Source: Planctomycetota bacterium (GTDB taxonomy: Bacteria > Planctomycetota > PUPC01 > DSUN01). Taken from it: a stretch of 64,000 bases of DNA. Of the stretch, positions 8,676 through 17,729 are shown piece after piece. Positions within the stretch are counted from its first letter, which is position 1. Each line of letters begins with the position of its first letter. Location: NCBI GenBank assembly GCA_035384565.1, contig DAOOIT010000001.1:1-64000 (forward strand), in the 5' to 3' direction. The position numbers were made by a program, and so were the translations under genes. A model generated the notes under the pieces. The model was not told where the DNA came from and searched no databases. It saw nothing but the letters and a program-made list of their open reading frames with translations.

Positions 8676-11600
8676 ATGAATTGCTGGCAACGGATCGCGT
8701 GTGCATGTCTCGTGCTGGCGTGCCGAGGGGCGGCGGCCGACGACTGGCCCGTGTACCGGCACGATGTGGGCCGCAGCGCCACGACGCGCGAGCGGCTCCG
8801 GCTCCCGCTCTCGCCGGCCTGGACCTATCAGCCGCTGCACAAGCCCCAGCCGGCCTGGGGCGACCCGAACCCGCGCAAGGTCGGCGGCTTCTACGGCTCG
8901 GTCGAGGGCCGCCGCGTGCACTTCGACGACGTGTTTCACGCCGTGGTGGCCTACGACAAGGTCTTCTTCGGCTCGTCGGCCGACGGCAAGGTGTATGCGC
9001 TCGATGCCGCCACGGGGCAGGAGGTGTGGACCTTTTTCACCGGCGGCCCGGTGCGCCTGCCGCCGGCCGTCTGGAGGCGCAAGGTCTACGTCGGCTCCGA
9101 CGACGGCTTCGCCTACTGCCTCGCCGCGCGCGACGGCAAGGAGCTCTGGCGCTTCCGCGCCGCGCCCAGCGACCGCAAGGTACTGGGCAGCGGCCGCATG
9201 ATCTCGCTGTGGCCCGTGCGCACGGGCGTGCTGGTGGACGACGGCGTGGCCTACTTCGCCTCGGGCGTCTTCCCCGCCGAAGGCGTGTACCTCTTCGCCG
9301 TCAACGCCGACGACGGAAAGCTCGTCTGGTGCAACGACCAGGGCGGCTCGACGCCGCAGAGCCGCTTTTCGCCCCAGGGGCCGCTGCTGGCCTCGAAGGC
9401 CACGCTCTTCGTGCCCACCGGCCGCGTGTCGCCCGCCGCCGTGGACCGCGCGACGGGCAAGCTGCTGCATCAGCCGGCGTTCGGCCACGACGTGGGCGGC
9501 ACCTTCGCCTTCCTGGCCGACGACTGCGTGTTCACCGGCACCGAGCAACTCATCGGCTACGGCCAGACCCCGCCCTGGCGCCGCACCGCCTGGTTCGAGG
9601 GGCGCACCCTGGCGGCCGGGCGCAATGCCTATTACCTCGCCACAGGCCGCGAGATCATCGCCCTCGACCGCGACACCTATCCCAAGGCCAGCCTCGCGCA
9701 GCAGGCGATCATCGTCCAACGCGACCGACTCAACGAGCCGCTCACCGTCTCGCGGCAGCGCGTGTACCGCCACGAGGCCACCCTCAAGGAGGACAAGGAG
9801 GACCTGGCCGCGCTCGACCAGCAGATCGCCGAGCTGGCCAAGAAGGCGGCAGCCGATGACCAGGAACTCGCCACGCTGAACGAGCAGCGCGCGGCCCTCG
9901 CCAAGAAGATCGAGGCCGACACCAAGGCCCTCCCCGGCCTCGTCCAGGCGGCCGAGAAGCTCCAGAAACAGGCGGCCGACATCCGCGAGAAGGTCAAGGA
10001 GGCCGACGCCGCACTGGCCCAATGCGCCCGCTGGCGCGTGGCGTCGGACTGCGCGGAGGCGCTCGCCATCGCCGACGGCGTGCTTCTCGCGGCGGGCAGG
10101 GGCAAGGTCGTCGCCCTCGACATCGAGAAGGGCGACACGCTGTGGACCGCTGAGGTCGAGGGCACGGCCAAGGGCCTGGCCATCGCGGAGGGCCGCCTCT
10201 ACGTGAGCACCGACACGGGCGCCATCCACTGCTTCGGCCCGGCCGGCACAAAGCCGATCGGCGTGGTGCGACCCGCGACCAGGCCATTCCCCGCCGACGA
10301 CCTCGCGCCGGCTATCGAGGCCGCCGCCGACCACATCGTCCGCACCACCGGCGTCACGCGCGGCTACTGCCTCGTGCTGGGCAACGACACGGGGCGCCTG
10401 GCCTATGAACTGGCCCGGCGCACCGAGCTCCAGGTCTACGCCGCCTGCTTCGACCCCGACCGCGCGCCCGCGGCGCGCGCCGCGCTCGACGCCGCCGGCC
10501 TCTACGGCTCGCGCGTGGTCATCGAGCCGGCCACGCCCGGCCATCTCCCGTTCTCCGACTACTTCGCCGACCTCATCGTGTCGGAGGGCGCGCTGACCCG
10601 GGGCCTGTTGCCCGTGGACCCGAAGGAGGCGTTCCGGCTGATGCGGCCCCTCGGCGGCAGGATGCTCATCGGCCAGCCCGAGTCGGCAAGGGCCAAGACC
10701 AAGCCCCTCGATGCCGCCGCGCTCCGCGACTGGCTGGCGAGGATGGGCACCGAAGCGGCGGGGCGTGCGCTCCTGCACGCGGAAGTGACCGAGGACGGCA
10801 GCACGTGGCTCGCGCTCACCCGCGGCGCGCTCCCCGGCGCGGGGAGCTGGACGCACCAGTATGCCGAGCCTGGCAACACCACGTGCGGCGACGACCAGCT
10901 CGTGAAGTGCCCGCTCGGGGTCCTCTGGTTCGGCGATCCCGGGCCGGGCGACATGGTCGAGCGCCACCCGCGCGCCGCCGCGCCGCTCTCGGTCGGCGGG
11001 CGGTTCTTCGTGCAGGGCGTCAACGTGCTGATGGCCTACAACGCCTACAACGGCGTGAAGCTCTGGCGCCGCGAGATGCCGGGCGCGATGCGCCTGGGCG
11101 CCTCCCACGAGGCCAGCAACCTCGCCGCCGACGCCGACAGCCTGTTCGTCGCCGTGGGCGACCAGTGCCACCGCCTCGACGCGGCCACGGGCGAGACGAA
11201 GGCCACCTATGCCATCCCCCCCGCCAAGGACGCCAAGCCACGCCGCTGGGGCTACGTGGCGGTCGTGGGCGACACCCTCTACGGCAGCCGCGCGCTCACC
11301 AGCGGCACCGCCTGCGAGGCCCTCTTTGCCCTCGACCTCGCCAGCGGGAAGCTCCGCTGGCTCCACGAGGGCAAGAGCATCCCACACTCCTCCATCTCCA
11401 TCGGCGACGGCCAGGTGATGTTCGTCGAGACCGCCGTGACCCCTGCGCAGCGCGACGAGGTGCTTCAGCGGCAGATCGCGGCCCTCCAGGCGCTCAAGGG
11501 CACCGACCGTGCGAAGGCCGAGCGCGAACTCAAGGCTGCCACCGTGCGCCTCGTGGTCGCCCTCGACGCCGCCACCGGCCAGCCCCGCTGGCAGAAGCCC

Positions 11601-13559
11601 ATGGACCTCACGGGCTGCGGCAGCGGGCAGTACTGGTGCGCGATGGGCACCATGTACGCCAGGGGCCTGCTGGCCCTCTTCGGCGTCTACTCGGACGGCC
11701 ACTACTGGAAGGAGTTCTTCGCCGGCCAGTTCGGCCAGCGCCGCGTGGTGGTGGTGGACGCGGCGAACGGCCGCGAGCTCTGGTCGAAGCAGATCGGCTA
11801 CCGCGTGCGCCCGCTCATCATCGGCGACACGCTGCACGCGGAGCCGTGGGCTTTCGACCTGCGCACCGGCGCGCAGCGCATGCAGCCCAACCCGCTGACC
11901 GGCCAGGAGGAACCCTGGCAGTGGGCCCGGCCCGGCCACCATTGCGGCTGCCCGTCGGCCTCGCCCCACACGCTCTTCTTCCGCTCCTACTGCTTCGGCT
12001 ACTACGACCTGGTGGGCGACCAGGGGACCCAGCACTTCGGCGGCCAGCGCCCCGGGTGTTGGATCAACCTCATCCCCGCCAACGGCCTGCTGGTGGCGCC
12101 CGAGGCCAGCTCAGGCTGCCAGTGCCCCTTCCCGACCATGTGCACGGTCGTATTCCAGCACCGCGACGAGAGCCGCGCCTGGGGCTACTACAGCGTCGCA
12201 GGGCCGCTCACGCCCGTGAAGTCGCTGGGCATCAACTTCGGGGCCGGCGGCGACCGCAAGGATGCCACGGGCACCCTCTGGCTCGGCTTCCCGAGGCCCA
12301 AGGGCTCGCTGGTGGCGCCCCTCGCCGCCTCGGTGTCGCTGCTGGCGGGCGGCGAGTACTTCGAGCGGGACCCCGCGCGTGTGGAGGTCGAGGGCACCGA
12401 CAAGCCCTGGGTCTTCCGCGCCGGCGTGCTGGGGCCGCGGCAGGTCGTTCTGCCCCTCGTCGAGAAGGGCGATGGCGCCGCGCGCTACACGGTGCGGCTC
12501 GCCTTCGCCGAACTGGACGGCGCCAAGCCCGGCGCCCGCGTGTTCGACGTGAGAATCCAGGACAAGCCGGCGCTCCAGGCCTTCGACGTGGCGAAGGAGG
12601 CCGGCGGGAGCTCCAAGGCCCTGGTGAAGGAGTTCCCCGGCATCGAGATCGCCGACAAGCTGAAGATTGACTTCGCGCCCAAGGCCAAGAAGCCGACGAG
12701 GGATGAGCTGCCGATCCTCATGGGAATCGAGATCGTGCGCGAGGCCGTCCTCACCCTGGGCGTGACCGTGCCGTCCTTCGTCCTCAGCGACGCCGACACC
12801 GAGCGCGAGGGCGAGATGCGCCTGGCGAACCACCGGGACGCGGAATTCGCCGGCACGCTCCGTCTTGCGGCGCCCGACGGCTTCACGGTGACCCCCGCCG
12901 AGATGCCGGTGAAGCTGGCCGCGGGCACGACGGCGAAGCTGACCCTCAAGGCCGCCGTCGCCAGGGCCATGCCGCGGGGCAAGTACGCCATCGCCCTCAC
13001 GCTCGTGCGGCCCGACGGCACGACCGAATGGGCCGGCCGCGCCGACATCGAGCACCTCGGCCCGCGCGCGCGGCTCGTGGTGCAGGCCGCCGAGGATGCC
13101 CACGTGACCAAGGGCTCCGCCACGGCCAACTTCGGCGCGGCCAAGGTGCTGCTCGTGGATGCCGGCGACACCGCGGCGGGCGACCACGACCACGCCATCG
13201 CCTACCTGAAGTTCCGCCTCCACATCCCCGGCAAGCCCGTCTCGGCCACGTTGCGCCTCTTCAACGCCGGCAACCCCACCGGCGCCTCGGGCAACGTGTG
13301 CTTCGTCACCGCGCCGTGGGACGAGAAGGCTGTTACCTACGACACCCGGCCCTCGCTCGGCAAGGTGGTGGCCAAGCTCGGCGCCGTGAATGAGGACCAG
13401 GTGGTCGAGGCGCCGCTCGCCCTCGACCTGGCCGGCCTGGCCGAGCTGAGCCTGGCGATCGACCCCGTGAGCCTCGATGGCGTAGACTACCTGAGCCGCG
13501 AGGCCGGCAAGGCGGCGGAGCTCGTGGTCGAATACGAAAAGAACCCAGAGGAGTTGTGA
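8676..13559 (+). CDS. Giant secreted PQQ-type propeller / methyltransferase-fold / malectin-like / DNRLRE-like protein
   Basis: This 1627-residue protein has a signal peptide (about 1-21). Modules in order: propeller P1 (about 22-340, opening DDWPVYRHD, with blades such as VYALDAATGQEVW); a charged coiled coil (about 345-450); the end of P1; a class I methyltransferase-like Rossmann fold (about 554-670, CLVLGNDTGRLAYEL, with ACFDPD after strand 2, so the SAM glycine loop is degenerate); propeller P2 (about 710-1230, WTHQYAEPGNTTC); a malectin-like sandwich (about 1240-1360); a beta-rich linker; and a C-terminal DNRLRE/CBM96-like domain (about 1465-1627). The ATG at 8676 follows the glycosidase stop by 34 bp. 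A role in binding surface or extracellular ligands is inferred; enzymatic methylation outside the cytoplasm seems unlikely. Confidence 0.8.
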   Translation: MNCWQRIACACLVLACRGAAADDWPVYRHDVGRSATTRERLRLPLSPAWTYQPLHKPQPAWGDPNPRKVGGFYGSVEGRRVHFDDVFHAVVAYDKVFFGSSADGKVYALDAATGQEVWTFFTGGPVRLPPAVWRRKVYVGSDDGFAYCLAARDGKELWRFRAAPSDRKVLGSGRMISLWPVRTGVLVDDGVAYFASGVFPAEGVYLFAVNADDGKLVWCNDQGGSTPQSRFSPQGPLLASKATLFVPTGRVSPAAVDRATGKLLHQPAFGHDVGGTFAFLADDCVFTGTEQLIGYGQTPPWRRTAWFEGRTLAAGRNAYYLATGREIIALDRDTYPKASLAQQAIIVQRDRLNEPLTVSRQRVYRHEATLKEDKEDLAALDQQIAELAKKAAADDQELATLNEQRAALAKKIEADTKALPGLVQAAEKLQKQAADIREKVKEADAALAQCARWRVASDCAEALAIADGVLLAAGRGKVVALDIEKGDTLWTAEVEGTAKGLAIAEGRLYVSTDTGAIHCFGPAGTKPIGVVRPATRPFPADDLAPAIEAAADHIVRTTGVTRGYCLVLGNDTGRLAYELARRTELQVYAACFDPDRAPAARAALDAAGLYGSRVVIEPATPGHLPFSDYFADLIVSEGALTRGLLPVDPKEAFRLMRPLGGRMLIGQPESARAKTKPLDAAALRDWLARMGTEAAGRALLHAEVTEDGSTWLALTRGALPGAGSWTHQYAEPGNTTCGDDQLVKCPLGVLWFGDPGPGDMVERHPRAAAPLSVGGRFFVQGVNVLMAYNAYNGVKLWRREMPGAMRLGASHEASNLAADADSLFVAVGDQCHRLDAATGETKATYAIPPAKDAKPRRWGYVAVVGDTLYGSRALTSGTACEALFALDLASGKLRWLHEGKSIPHSSISIGDGQVMFVETAVTPAQRDEVLQRQIAALQALKGTDRAKAERELKAATVRLVVALDAATGQPRWQKPMDLTGCGSGQYWCAMGTMYARGLLALFGVYSDGHYWKEFFAGQFGQRRVVVVDAANGRELWSKQIGYRVRPLIIGDTLHAEPWAFDLRTGAQRMQPNPLTGQEEPWQWARPGHHCGCPSASPHTLFFRSYCFGYYDLVGDQGTQHFGGQRPGCWINLIPANGLLVAPEASSGCQCPFPTMCTVVFQHRDESRAWGYYSVAGPLTPVKSLGINFGAGGDRKDATGTLWLGFPRPKGSLVAPLAASVSLLAGGEYFERDPARVEVEGTDKPWVFRAGVLGPRQVVLPLVEKGDGAARYTVRLAFAELDGAKPGARVFDVRIQDKPALQAFDVAKEAGGSSKALVKEFPGIEIADKLKIDFAPKAKKPTRDELPILMGIEIVREAVLTLGVTVPSFVLSDADTEREGEMRLANHRDAEFAGTLRLAAPDGFTVTPAEMPVKLAAGTTAKLTLKAAVARAMPRGKYAIALTLVRPDGTTEWAGRADIEHLGPRARLVVQAAEDAHVTKGSATANFGAAKVLLVDAGDTAAGDHDHAIAYLKFRLHIPGKPVSATLRLFNAGNPTGASGNVCFVTAPWDEKAVTYDTRPSLGKVVAKLGAVNEDQVVEAPLALDLAGLAELSLAIDPVSLDGVDYLSREAGKAAELVVEYEKNPEEL

Positions 13560-16500
13560 TGCACGTCTGTAGCCCCACCGTCAGGCGCTCTCCGGTTCAT
13601 AGTTCCGTCTTCAGGCGGTCTTCCCTCCTGCTGCTGCCTCTCGCGCTCGCCCTCCTCGCCCCGGCGTCGCCCGGCATCGCCGGCGAGGGGGACGACGCGA
13701 AGGCGCTGGCTGCGGAGATCCTCCAGTCGGCCGGCGTCGCGGGCGGCCTGTGCGTGCACCTCGGCTGCGGCGAGGGCGCCCTCACCGCCGAGATCGCCGC
13801 CACAGGGAAGTTCCTCGTCCACGCCATTGACCCCAACCCGAAGGCCGTGGCCGCGACGCAGCAGCGGCTGCGCGACCGGGGCCTCTACGGCATCGCATGG
13901 GCCGAGACGCGTCCGCTGAGCCCCCTGCCGTACGCCGAGAACCTGGTGAGCCTGATCGTGATGGACGCCATGCCCGAGGGGGAGGGCACGCCGCTCAAGG
14001 AGATTCTGCGCGTGCTGCGCCCGAACGGCATCGCCTATATCGGCCAGAGCGACCAGGCCGCCCGCCATGGCGTGCGCGTGCCGAAGGAGGCCTTTCGCCG
14101 GCTGCTCACGGCCTCGGGCCTCGAGGGCGTGGAGATCATCGAACGGCGCGGCCTCTGGGCGCGCCTCCCGAAGCCCTGGCCCGAGGAGATGGACGAGTGG
14201 CCCATGCCGCGCCACGGCCCCGACGGCAACGCCGCCTCGCGCGACGCGCTCGTGGGCCCGCCCCGCCGCATCCGCTGGGTCAACGGGCCCTGGCACGAGG
14301 CGAGCAACATGGTCACTGCCGGCGGCCGCCTCTACCACAGCGGCCTCATCGCGCGCGACGCCTTCAACGGCCTGCGCCTCTGGAGCCAGACGCTCACCCC
14401 CGGCCCCTTCCGCTTCGGCTACCCGGCGTCGGGGCCGGCCGGCAGCGTGCTGCCCGTCGTCGCCCACGACCGCCTCTTCGCCTTCACCGACAAGCGGGTC
14501 GTGGCCCTCGACCCCGCCACGGGCGCCCTGCTGCGCGAATACCCCGAGGCGGGCCACCCCGCCGAACTCGTCTACGACCGCGGCATGCTCTATGCCATGG
14601 GCAAGACCTTCGTCCGCGCCCTCGATGCCACCGACGGCAAGCTCCTCTGGGCCTTCGAGGGCAAGGAGCTGGACGGCCTGGTGACCGGCGACGGCGGGGT
14701 GTTCCTCTTCGCGGGCGACGCCAAGCAGGGCGAGAAGCGCGCCCTCGTGTGCCTCGACCGCCGCACCGGCCGCGAACGCTGGCGCCGGGACGACTACCCC
14801 TGGCTCGCGCGCGCTCGCCGCCTCTCGCACGGCAACGACGTGCTGGCCTGCGAGGTCTCCACCTTCAAGGACGACAAGCCCGGCAACGCCATCGAGGTGC
14901 TCTCGCCGCGCGACGGCTCGTTCCTCTGGGAGCGCGTGTACGAGCCGGGCATGACCCACTACACCCAGGCCCGCGCCATTCACACGGCGGGCCTCGTGTG
15001 GGTGCTGCTCGCGCGAAAGTGGGAGGGCCTCGACCCGAAGACCGGCGCGGTGGTGAAGTCCGCCGAGGGGGCGGGCGGCCACTGCTTCCCGCCCGTCGCC
15101 ACCCCGCGGTTCCTCCTCTCCAGCGAGATGAGCTTCGCCGACATCGCCACGGGCAAGCTCGACTCGAACCGCATCACCAAGGGCAATTGCAGCCGCGAGG
15201 CGGGGTTCATGCCGGCCAACGGCCTCGTCTACGTGGGGCCCAAGCACTGCGCCTGCTGGCCCATGCTCCGCGGCTACAGCGCCCTCGCCCCCGCCGGCGG
15301 CCCCGCCGAGGACCTGGCCCACGACCCGGCGCCCCCGCTCCTCGAGCAGGGCGCTGCCTTCTCCGAAATCGGCCATCGGCCATCGGCAATGGGAAAGACA
15401 GACGAGTGGCCGTCGTACCGCGCCGACGCCTGGCGCAGCGCCAGCACCGCGAGCGTCGTGCCCACCGAACTCGATGTGCTCTGGACCGCGAAGCTCGGCG
15501 GCTGGCCCGAGGGGCCGCTGACCGAGGACTGGAAGTTCAACCTCCACTCGCGCGGCCCCGTCACGCCGCCGGTCATCGCGGGGGGCCTGGCCGTGGTGGC
15601 GCGGCCCGAGGCCCACCAGGTGGTCGCCTTCGACGCGCAGACGGGCGAGCGGCGGTGGGACTTCACGGCGAACGGCCGCGTGGACACGCCGCCCACGCTG
15701 CACGCGGGCCTGTGCCTCTTCGGCACGCGCAGCGGCTGGGTCTACTGCCTGCGGGCCGCCGACGGCAAGCTCGCCTGGCGCCTGCGCGCCGCGCCCCACG
15801 AGGAGCGCATCGTGGCCTTCGGCCAGCTCGAATCGCCCTGGCCCGTGCCCGGCAGCGTGCTCATCGTGAACGAGGTGGCCTACTTCGCCGCCGGCCGCCA
15901 GCCGCTGGCCGATGGGGGCGTGCGCCTGTTCGCCGTCGAGCCGGCCACGGGCAAGCTGCTGTGGGCCAAGCGCCTCCACTCCGTGCCCATGACCAGCTTC
16001 TACGGCGCCCTCGGGCTGGAGTTCGACCCCTTCGACCTCCTGGTCGCCGAGGCCCCCAAGCCCACCTCCACCGAGGCCGGCCTGCCGGCCAACGGCGCCG
16101 CCTTCGTCACCATGTCGCGCTGGCGCTTCGCGCCCGCGACGGGCGACATGACCGTCGTGCCCCGCAGCGGCTTCGCCTGCTATCGCAGCGACGCGGGCGG
16201 CGTGATGGCGCCTCGCGGCGTGTGGACCTATGGCCCGCGGATGAGCTACACCTGGACGCCCGACATCGTGCACACCGTGCCCCGCGGCCTCGTGGCCTTC
16301 CGCGCCAGCACGCTCGTGGGCGCGAGCGAGGACGGCCGCCAGCTCTTCCGCACCGACTTCGACCTCGCGGCCCTCGCCGAGTTCAACGACCTGTGGTACT
16401 CCCACGGCCAGCTCCCGCGCAAGAAGGAGGACAAGGGCGACCGCAACCGCAACGAGCGCCTCGCCCGCAAGGCGAAGTGGACCGCCGACCTCCAGCCTCC

Positions 16501-16771
16501 CGACCCCCAACCTCCCGCGGGTTCCAAACCCGCGGGAGGTTCGCCCGCGGGAGGGTCCCTCGGCCCGCCCATCGCCGGGCTGCTGCTCGCGGGCGACGCG
16601 GTGTTTGCCCTCGACCAGGCGGGGCGGCTCCGCGTCGTCGCCCTCGCCGACGGCAAGACCCTCGTCGAGCGCGCCCTGCCGGCTCCCGTGTGGGACGGCC
16701 TGGCCGCGGCCCACGGCAGGCTCTACCTCACGACCCAGAGCGGCGACCTGATGTGCCTGGGGAAGAGATAG
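13559..16771 (+). CDS. Secreted methyltransferase-fold / double PQQ-type propeller protein
   Basis: A 1070-residue paralogue of the preceding gene. Its ATG overlaps that gene's stop (TGATG) with gaggag upstream. A signal peptide covers about 1-42. Next is a class I methyltransferase-like domain (about 58-165) with a good SAM loop, VHLGCGEGALTAEI, then HAIDPNPKA and LRPNGIAYIGQ. Propeller P2 follows (about 205-605, DEWPMPRHGPDGN) and then P1 (about 614-1070, DEWPSYRADAWRSAST). P1 here is clearly homologous to P1 of the upstream protein: WRLRAAPHEERIVAFGQ against WRFRAAPSDRKVLGSGR. Two dispersed repeats lie in frame, one at the P2-P1 junction. A SAM-fold domain behind a signal peptide is unusual. 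Confidence 0.8.
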   Translation: MHVCSPTVRRSPVHSSVFRRSSLLLLPLALALLAPASPGIAGEGDDAKALAAEILQSAGVAGGLCVHLGCGEGALTAEIAATGKFLVHAIDPNPKAVAATQQRLRDRGLYGIAWAETRPLSPLPYAENLVSLIVMDAMPEGEGTPLKEILRVLRPNGIAYIGQSDQAARHGVRVPKEAFRRLLTASGLEGVEIIERRGLWARLPKPWPEEMDEWPMPRHGPDGNAASRDALVGPPRRIRWVNGPWHEASNMVTAGGRLYHSGLIARDAFNGLRLWSQTLTPGPFRFGYPASGPAGSVLPVVAHDRLFAFTDKRVVALDPATGALLREYPEAGHPAELVYDRGMLYAMGKTFVRALDATDGKLLWAFEGKELDGLVTGDGGVFLFAGDAKQGEKRALVCLDRRTGRERWRRDDYPWLARARRLSHGNDVLACEVSTFKDDKPGNAIEVLSPRDGSFLWERVYEPGMTHYTQARAIHTAGLVWVLLARKWEGLDPKTGAVVKSAEGAGGHCFPPVATPRFLLSSEMSFADIATGKLDSNRITKGNCSREAGFMPANGLVYVGPKHCACWPMLRGYSALAPAGGPAEDLAHDPAPPLLEQGAAFSEIGHRPSAMGKTDEWPSYRADAWRSASTASVVPTELDVLWTAKLGGWPEGPLTEDWKFNLHSRGPVTPPVIAGGLAVVARPEAHQVVAFDAQTGERRWDFTANGRVDTPPTLHAGLCLFGTRSGWVYCLRAADGKLAWRLRAAPHEERIVAFGQLESPWPVPGSVLIVNEVAYFAAGRQPLADGGVRLFAVEPATGKLLWAKRLHSVPMTSFYGALGLEFDPFDLLVAEAPKPTSTEAGLPANGAAFVTMSRWRFAPATGDMTVVPRSGFACYRSDAGGVMAPRGVWTYGPRMSYTWTPDIVHTVPRGLVAFRASTLVGASEDGRQLFRTDFDLAALAEFNDLWYSHGQLPRKKEDKGDRNRNERLARKAKWTADLQPPDPQPPAGSKPAGGSPAGGSLGPPIAGLLLAGDAVFALDQAGRLRVVALADGKTLVERALPAPVWDGLAAAHGRLYLTTQSGDLMCLGKR
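15365..15393. repeat. GGCCATCGGCCATCGG-type repeat inside a CDS
   Basis: gaaatcggccatcggccatc and the following ggcaatggg form a tandem GGCCATC repeat, normally the kind of sequence found between genes. Here it is translated in frame as EIGHRPSAMG and sits at the junction between the two propellers of the 13559-16771 protein, directly before DEWP. Confidence 0.65.
16511..16539. repeat. Perfect palindrome inside a CDS
   Basis: A 29-bp element: cctcccgcgggtt, a short centre, then aacccgcgggagg, with 13-bp perfect arms. It encodes a Pro/Gly/Ala-rich linker (PPAGSKPAGGSPAGGS). A partial third arm (cccgcgggaggg) follows at 16543-16554. A related hairpin occurs between genes at 42216-42245. Confidence 0.7.
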
Positions 16772-16793
16772 CGTCTTGCGCGCGTGCCGGGGA

Positions 16794-16864
16794 GGATGAT
16801 TGGATGAATGGATGGCTGGATGGGTGCCTGACAATCATCCATTCATCCACCTGTCCGATCATCC
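16794..16864. repeat. Inverted GGATG/CATCC repeat after the propeller gene
   Basis: ggatgattggatgaatggat (16794-16813) is complementary, with gaps, to the catccattcatccacctgtc... segment ending at 16864. It lies 23 bp after the stop codon and may act as a terminator or attenuator before the next gene. Confidence 0.5.
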
Positions 16865-16898
16865 CCCGCTTCTCCACGGGAGGCACCGAGGAGATCAC

Positions 16899-17729
16899 GT
16901 GCTCTCGATGACCACCGACTACGCGAACGTGAGCACCGGCTGCCCCGAGCCGTATCTGCGCCGCATCGCCGAGGCCGGCTTCGCCCACATCCACTGGTGC
17001 CACCACTGGAACACCGATTTCCTCTACGCCGCTTGCGAAGTCGAGCAGATCGGGCAGTGGCTGCGCGCCCTCGGCCTCGCGCTCACCGACCTCCATGCCT
17101 CGGCCGGCGTCGAGAAGGGCTGGGGCTCGGCCCGCGAGTACGAGCGCCTGGCCGGCATCGAGCTGGTCGCCAACCGCATCGCCATGGCTGCCCGCCTCGG
17201 CTCCGACGTCGTCATCCTCCATCTGCCCGCCGAGCCGGCCGAGCCCGAGCAACGCGAGCCCTTCTGGACGCGCCTGCGCCGCTCCCTCGATGCCCTGGAA
17301 CCGATCGCACGCGAGCACGGCGTGCGCATCGCCCTCGAGAACATGGCGAAGGACAACTTCGACGCGCTCGAGCGCGTCTTCGCCCTCTACGGCCCCGACT
17401 TCGTGGGCCTCTGCTACGACAGCGGCCACGGCCACCTGGCCGGCAACGGCCTCGACCGCCTGGAGCATGTGCTCAGCCGCCTCCTCGCCGTCCACCTCCA
17501 CGACAACGACGGCACGGGCGACCAGCACAGGATCGTCGGCGATGGCACCGTGGACTGGCCCCGCCTCGCCGCCCTCCTCGCCGCCTCGCCTTACCGCAAG
17601 CCCCTGAGTTTCGAGTCGAACCTGGGCAGTTACCCCAAAGGCGCCGACGAGAGGGAGCATCTGCGGCGCGCGTTCGAGGCCGGCTCGCGCCTGGCCCAAA
17701 GGGTCGTTGGGTGTGGGCCGGAATTGTAG
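16899..17729 (+). CDS. Sugar phosphate isomerase/epimerase-like TIM-barrel protein
   Basis: A 276-residue AP-endonuclease-2/xylose-isomerase-like barrel. The visible divalent-metal ligand segments are IALENM, CYDSGHGHL and HLHDNDGTGDQH, in the order expected for this superfamily, with a late FESNLGSYP glutamate. The GTG at 16899 has gaggagatcac upstream; an ATG at 16908 is the alternative. The open frame further upstream runs through the GGATG repeat and is not coding. No signal peptide is present, so it is cytoplasmic. It probably isomerises or epimerises a sugar released by the upstream glycosidase, but the substrate is inference. Confidence 0.85.
   Translation: MLSMTTDYANVSTGCPEPYLRRIAEAGFAHIHWCHHWNTDFLYAACEVEQIGQWLRALGLALTDLHASAGVEKGWGSAREYERLAGIELVANRIAMAARLGSDVVILHLPAEPAEPEQREPFWTRLRRSLDALEPIAREHGVRIALENMAKDNFDALERVFALYGPDFVGLCYDSGHGHLAGNGLDRLEHVLSRLLAVHLHDNDGTGDQHRIVGDGTVDWPRLAALLAASPYRKPLSFESNLGSYPKGADEREHLRRAFEAGSRLAQRVVGCGPEL

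Noticed and set aside
8598..12035. Minus-strand open frame of 1145 codons opposite the first propeller protein
   Set aside because: Composition typical of antisense of high-GC codons (HAV, GVG, LGV runs) and no domain; the plus strand has clear propeller blades.
13487..16834. Minus-strand open frame of 1115 codons opposite the second propeller protein
   Set aside because: Same antisense pattern; no recognisable protein.
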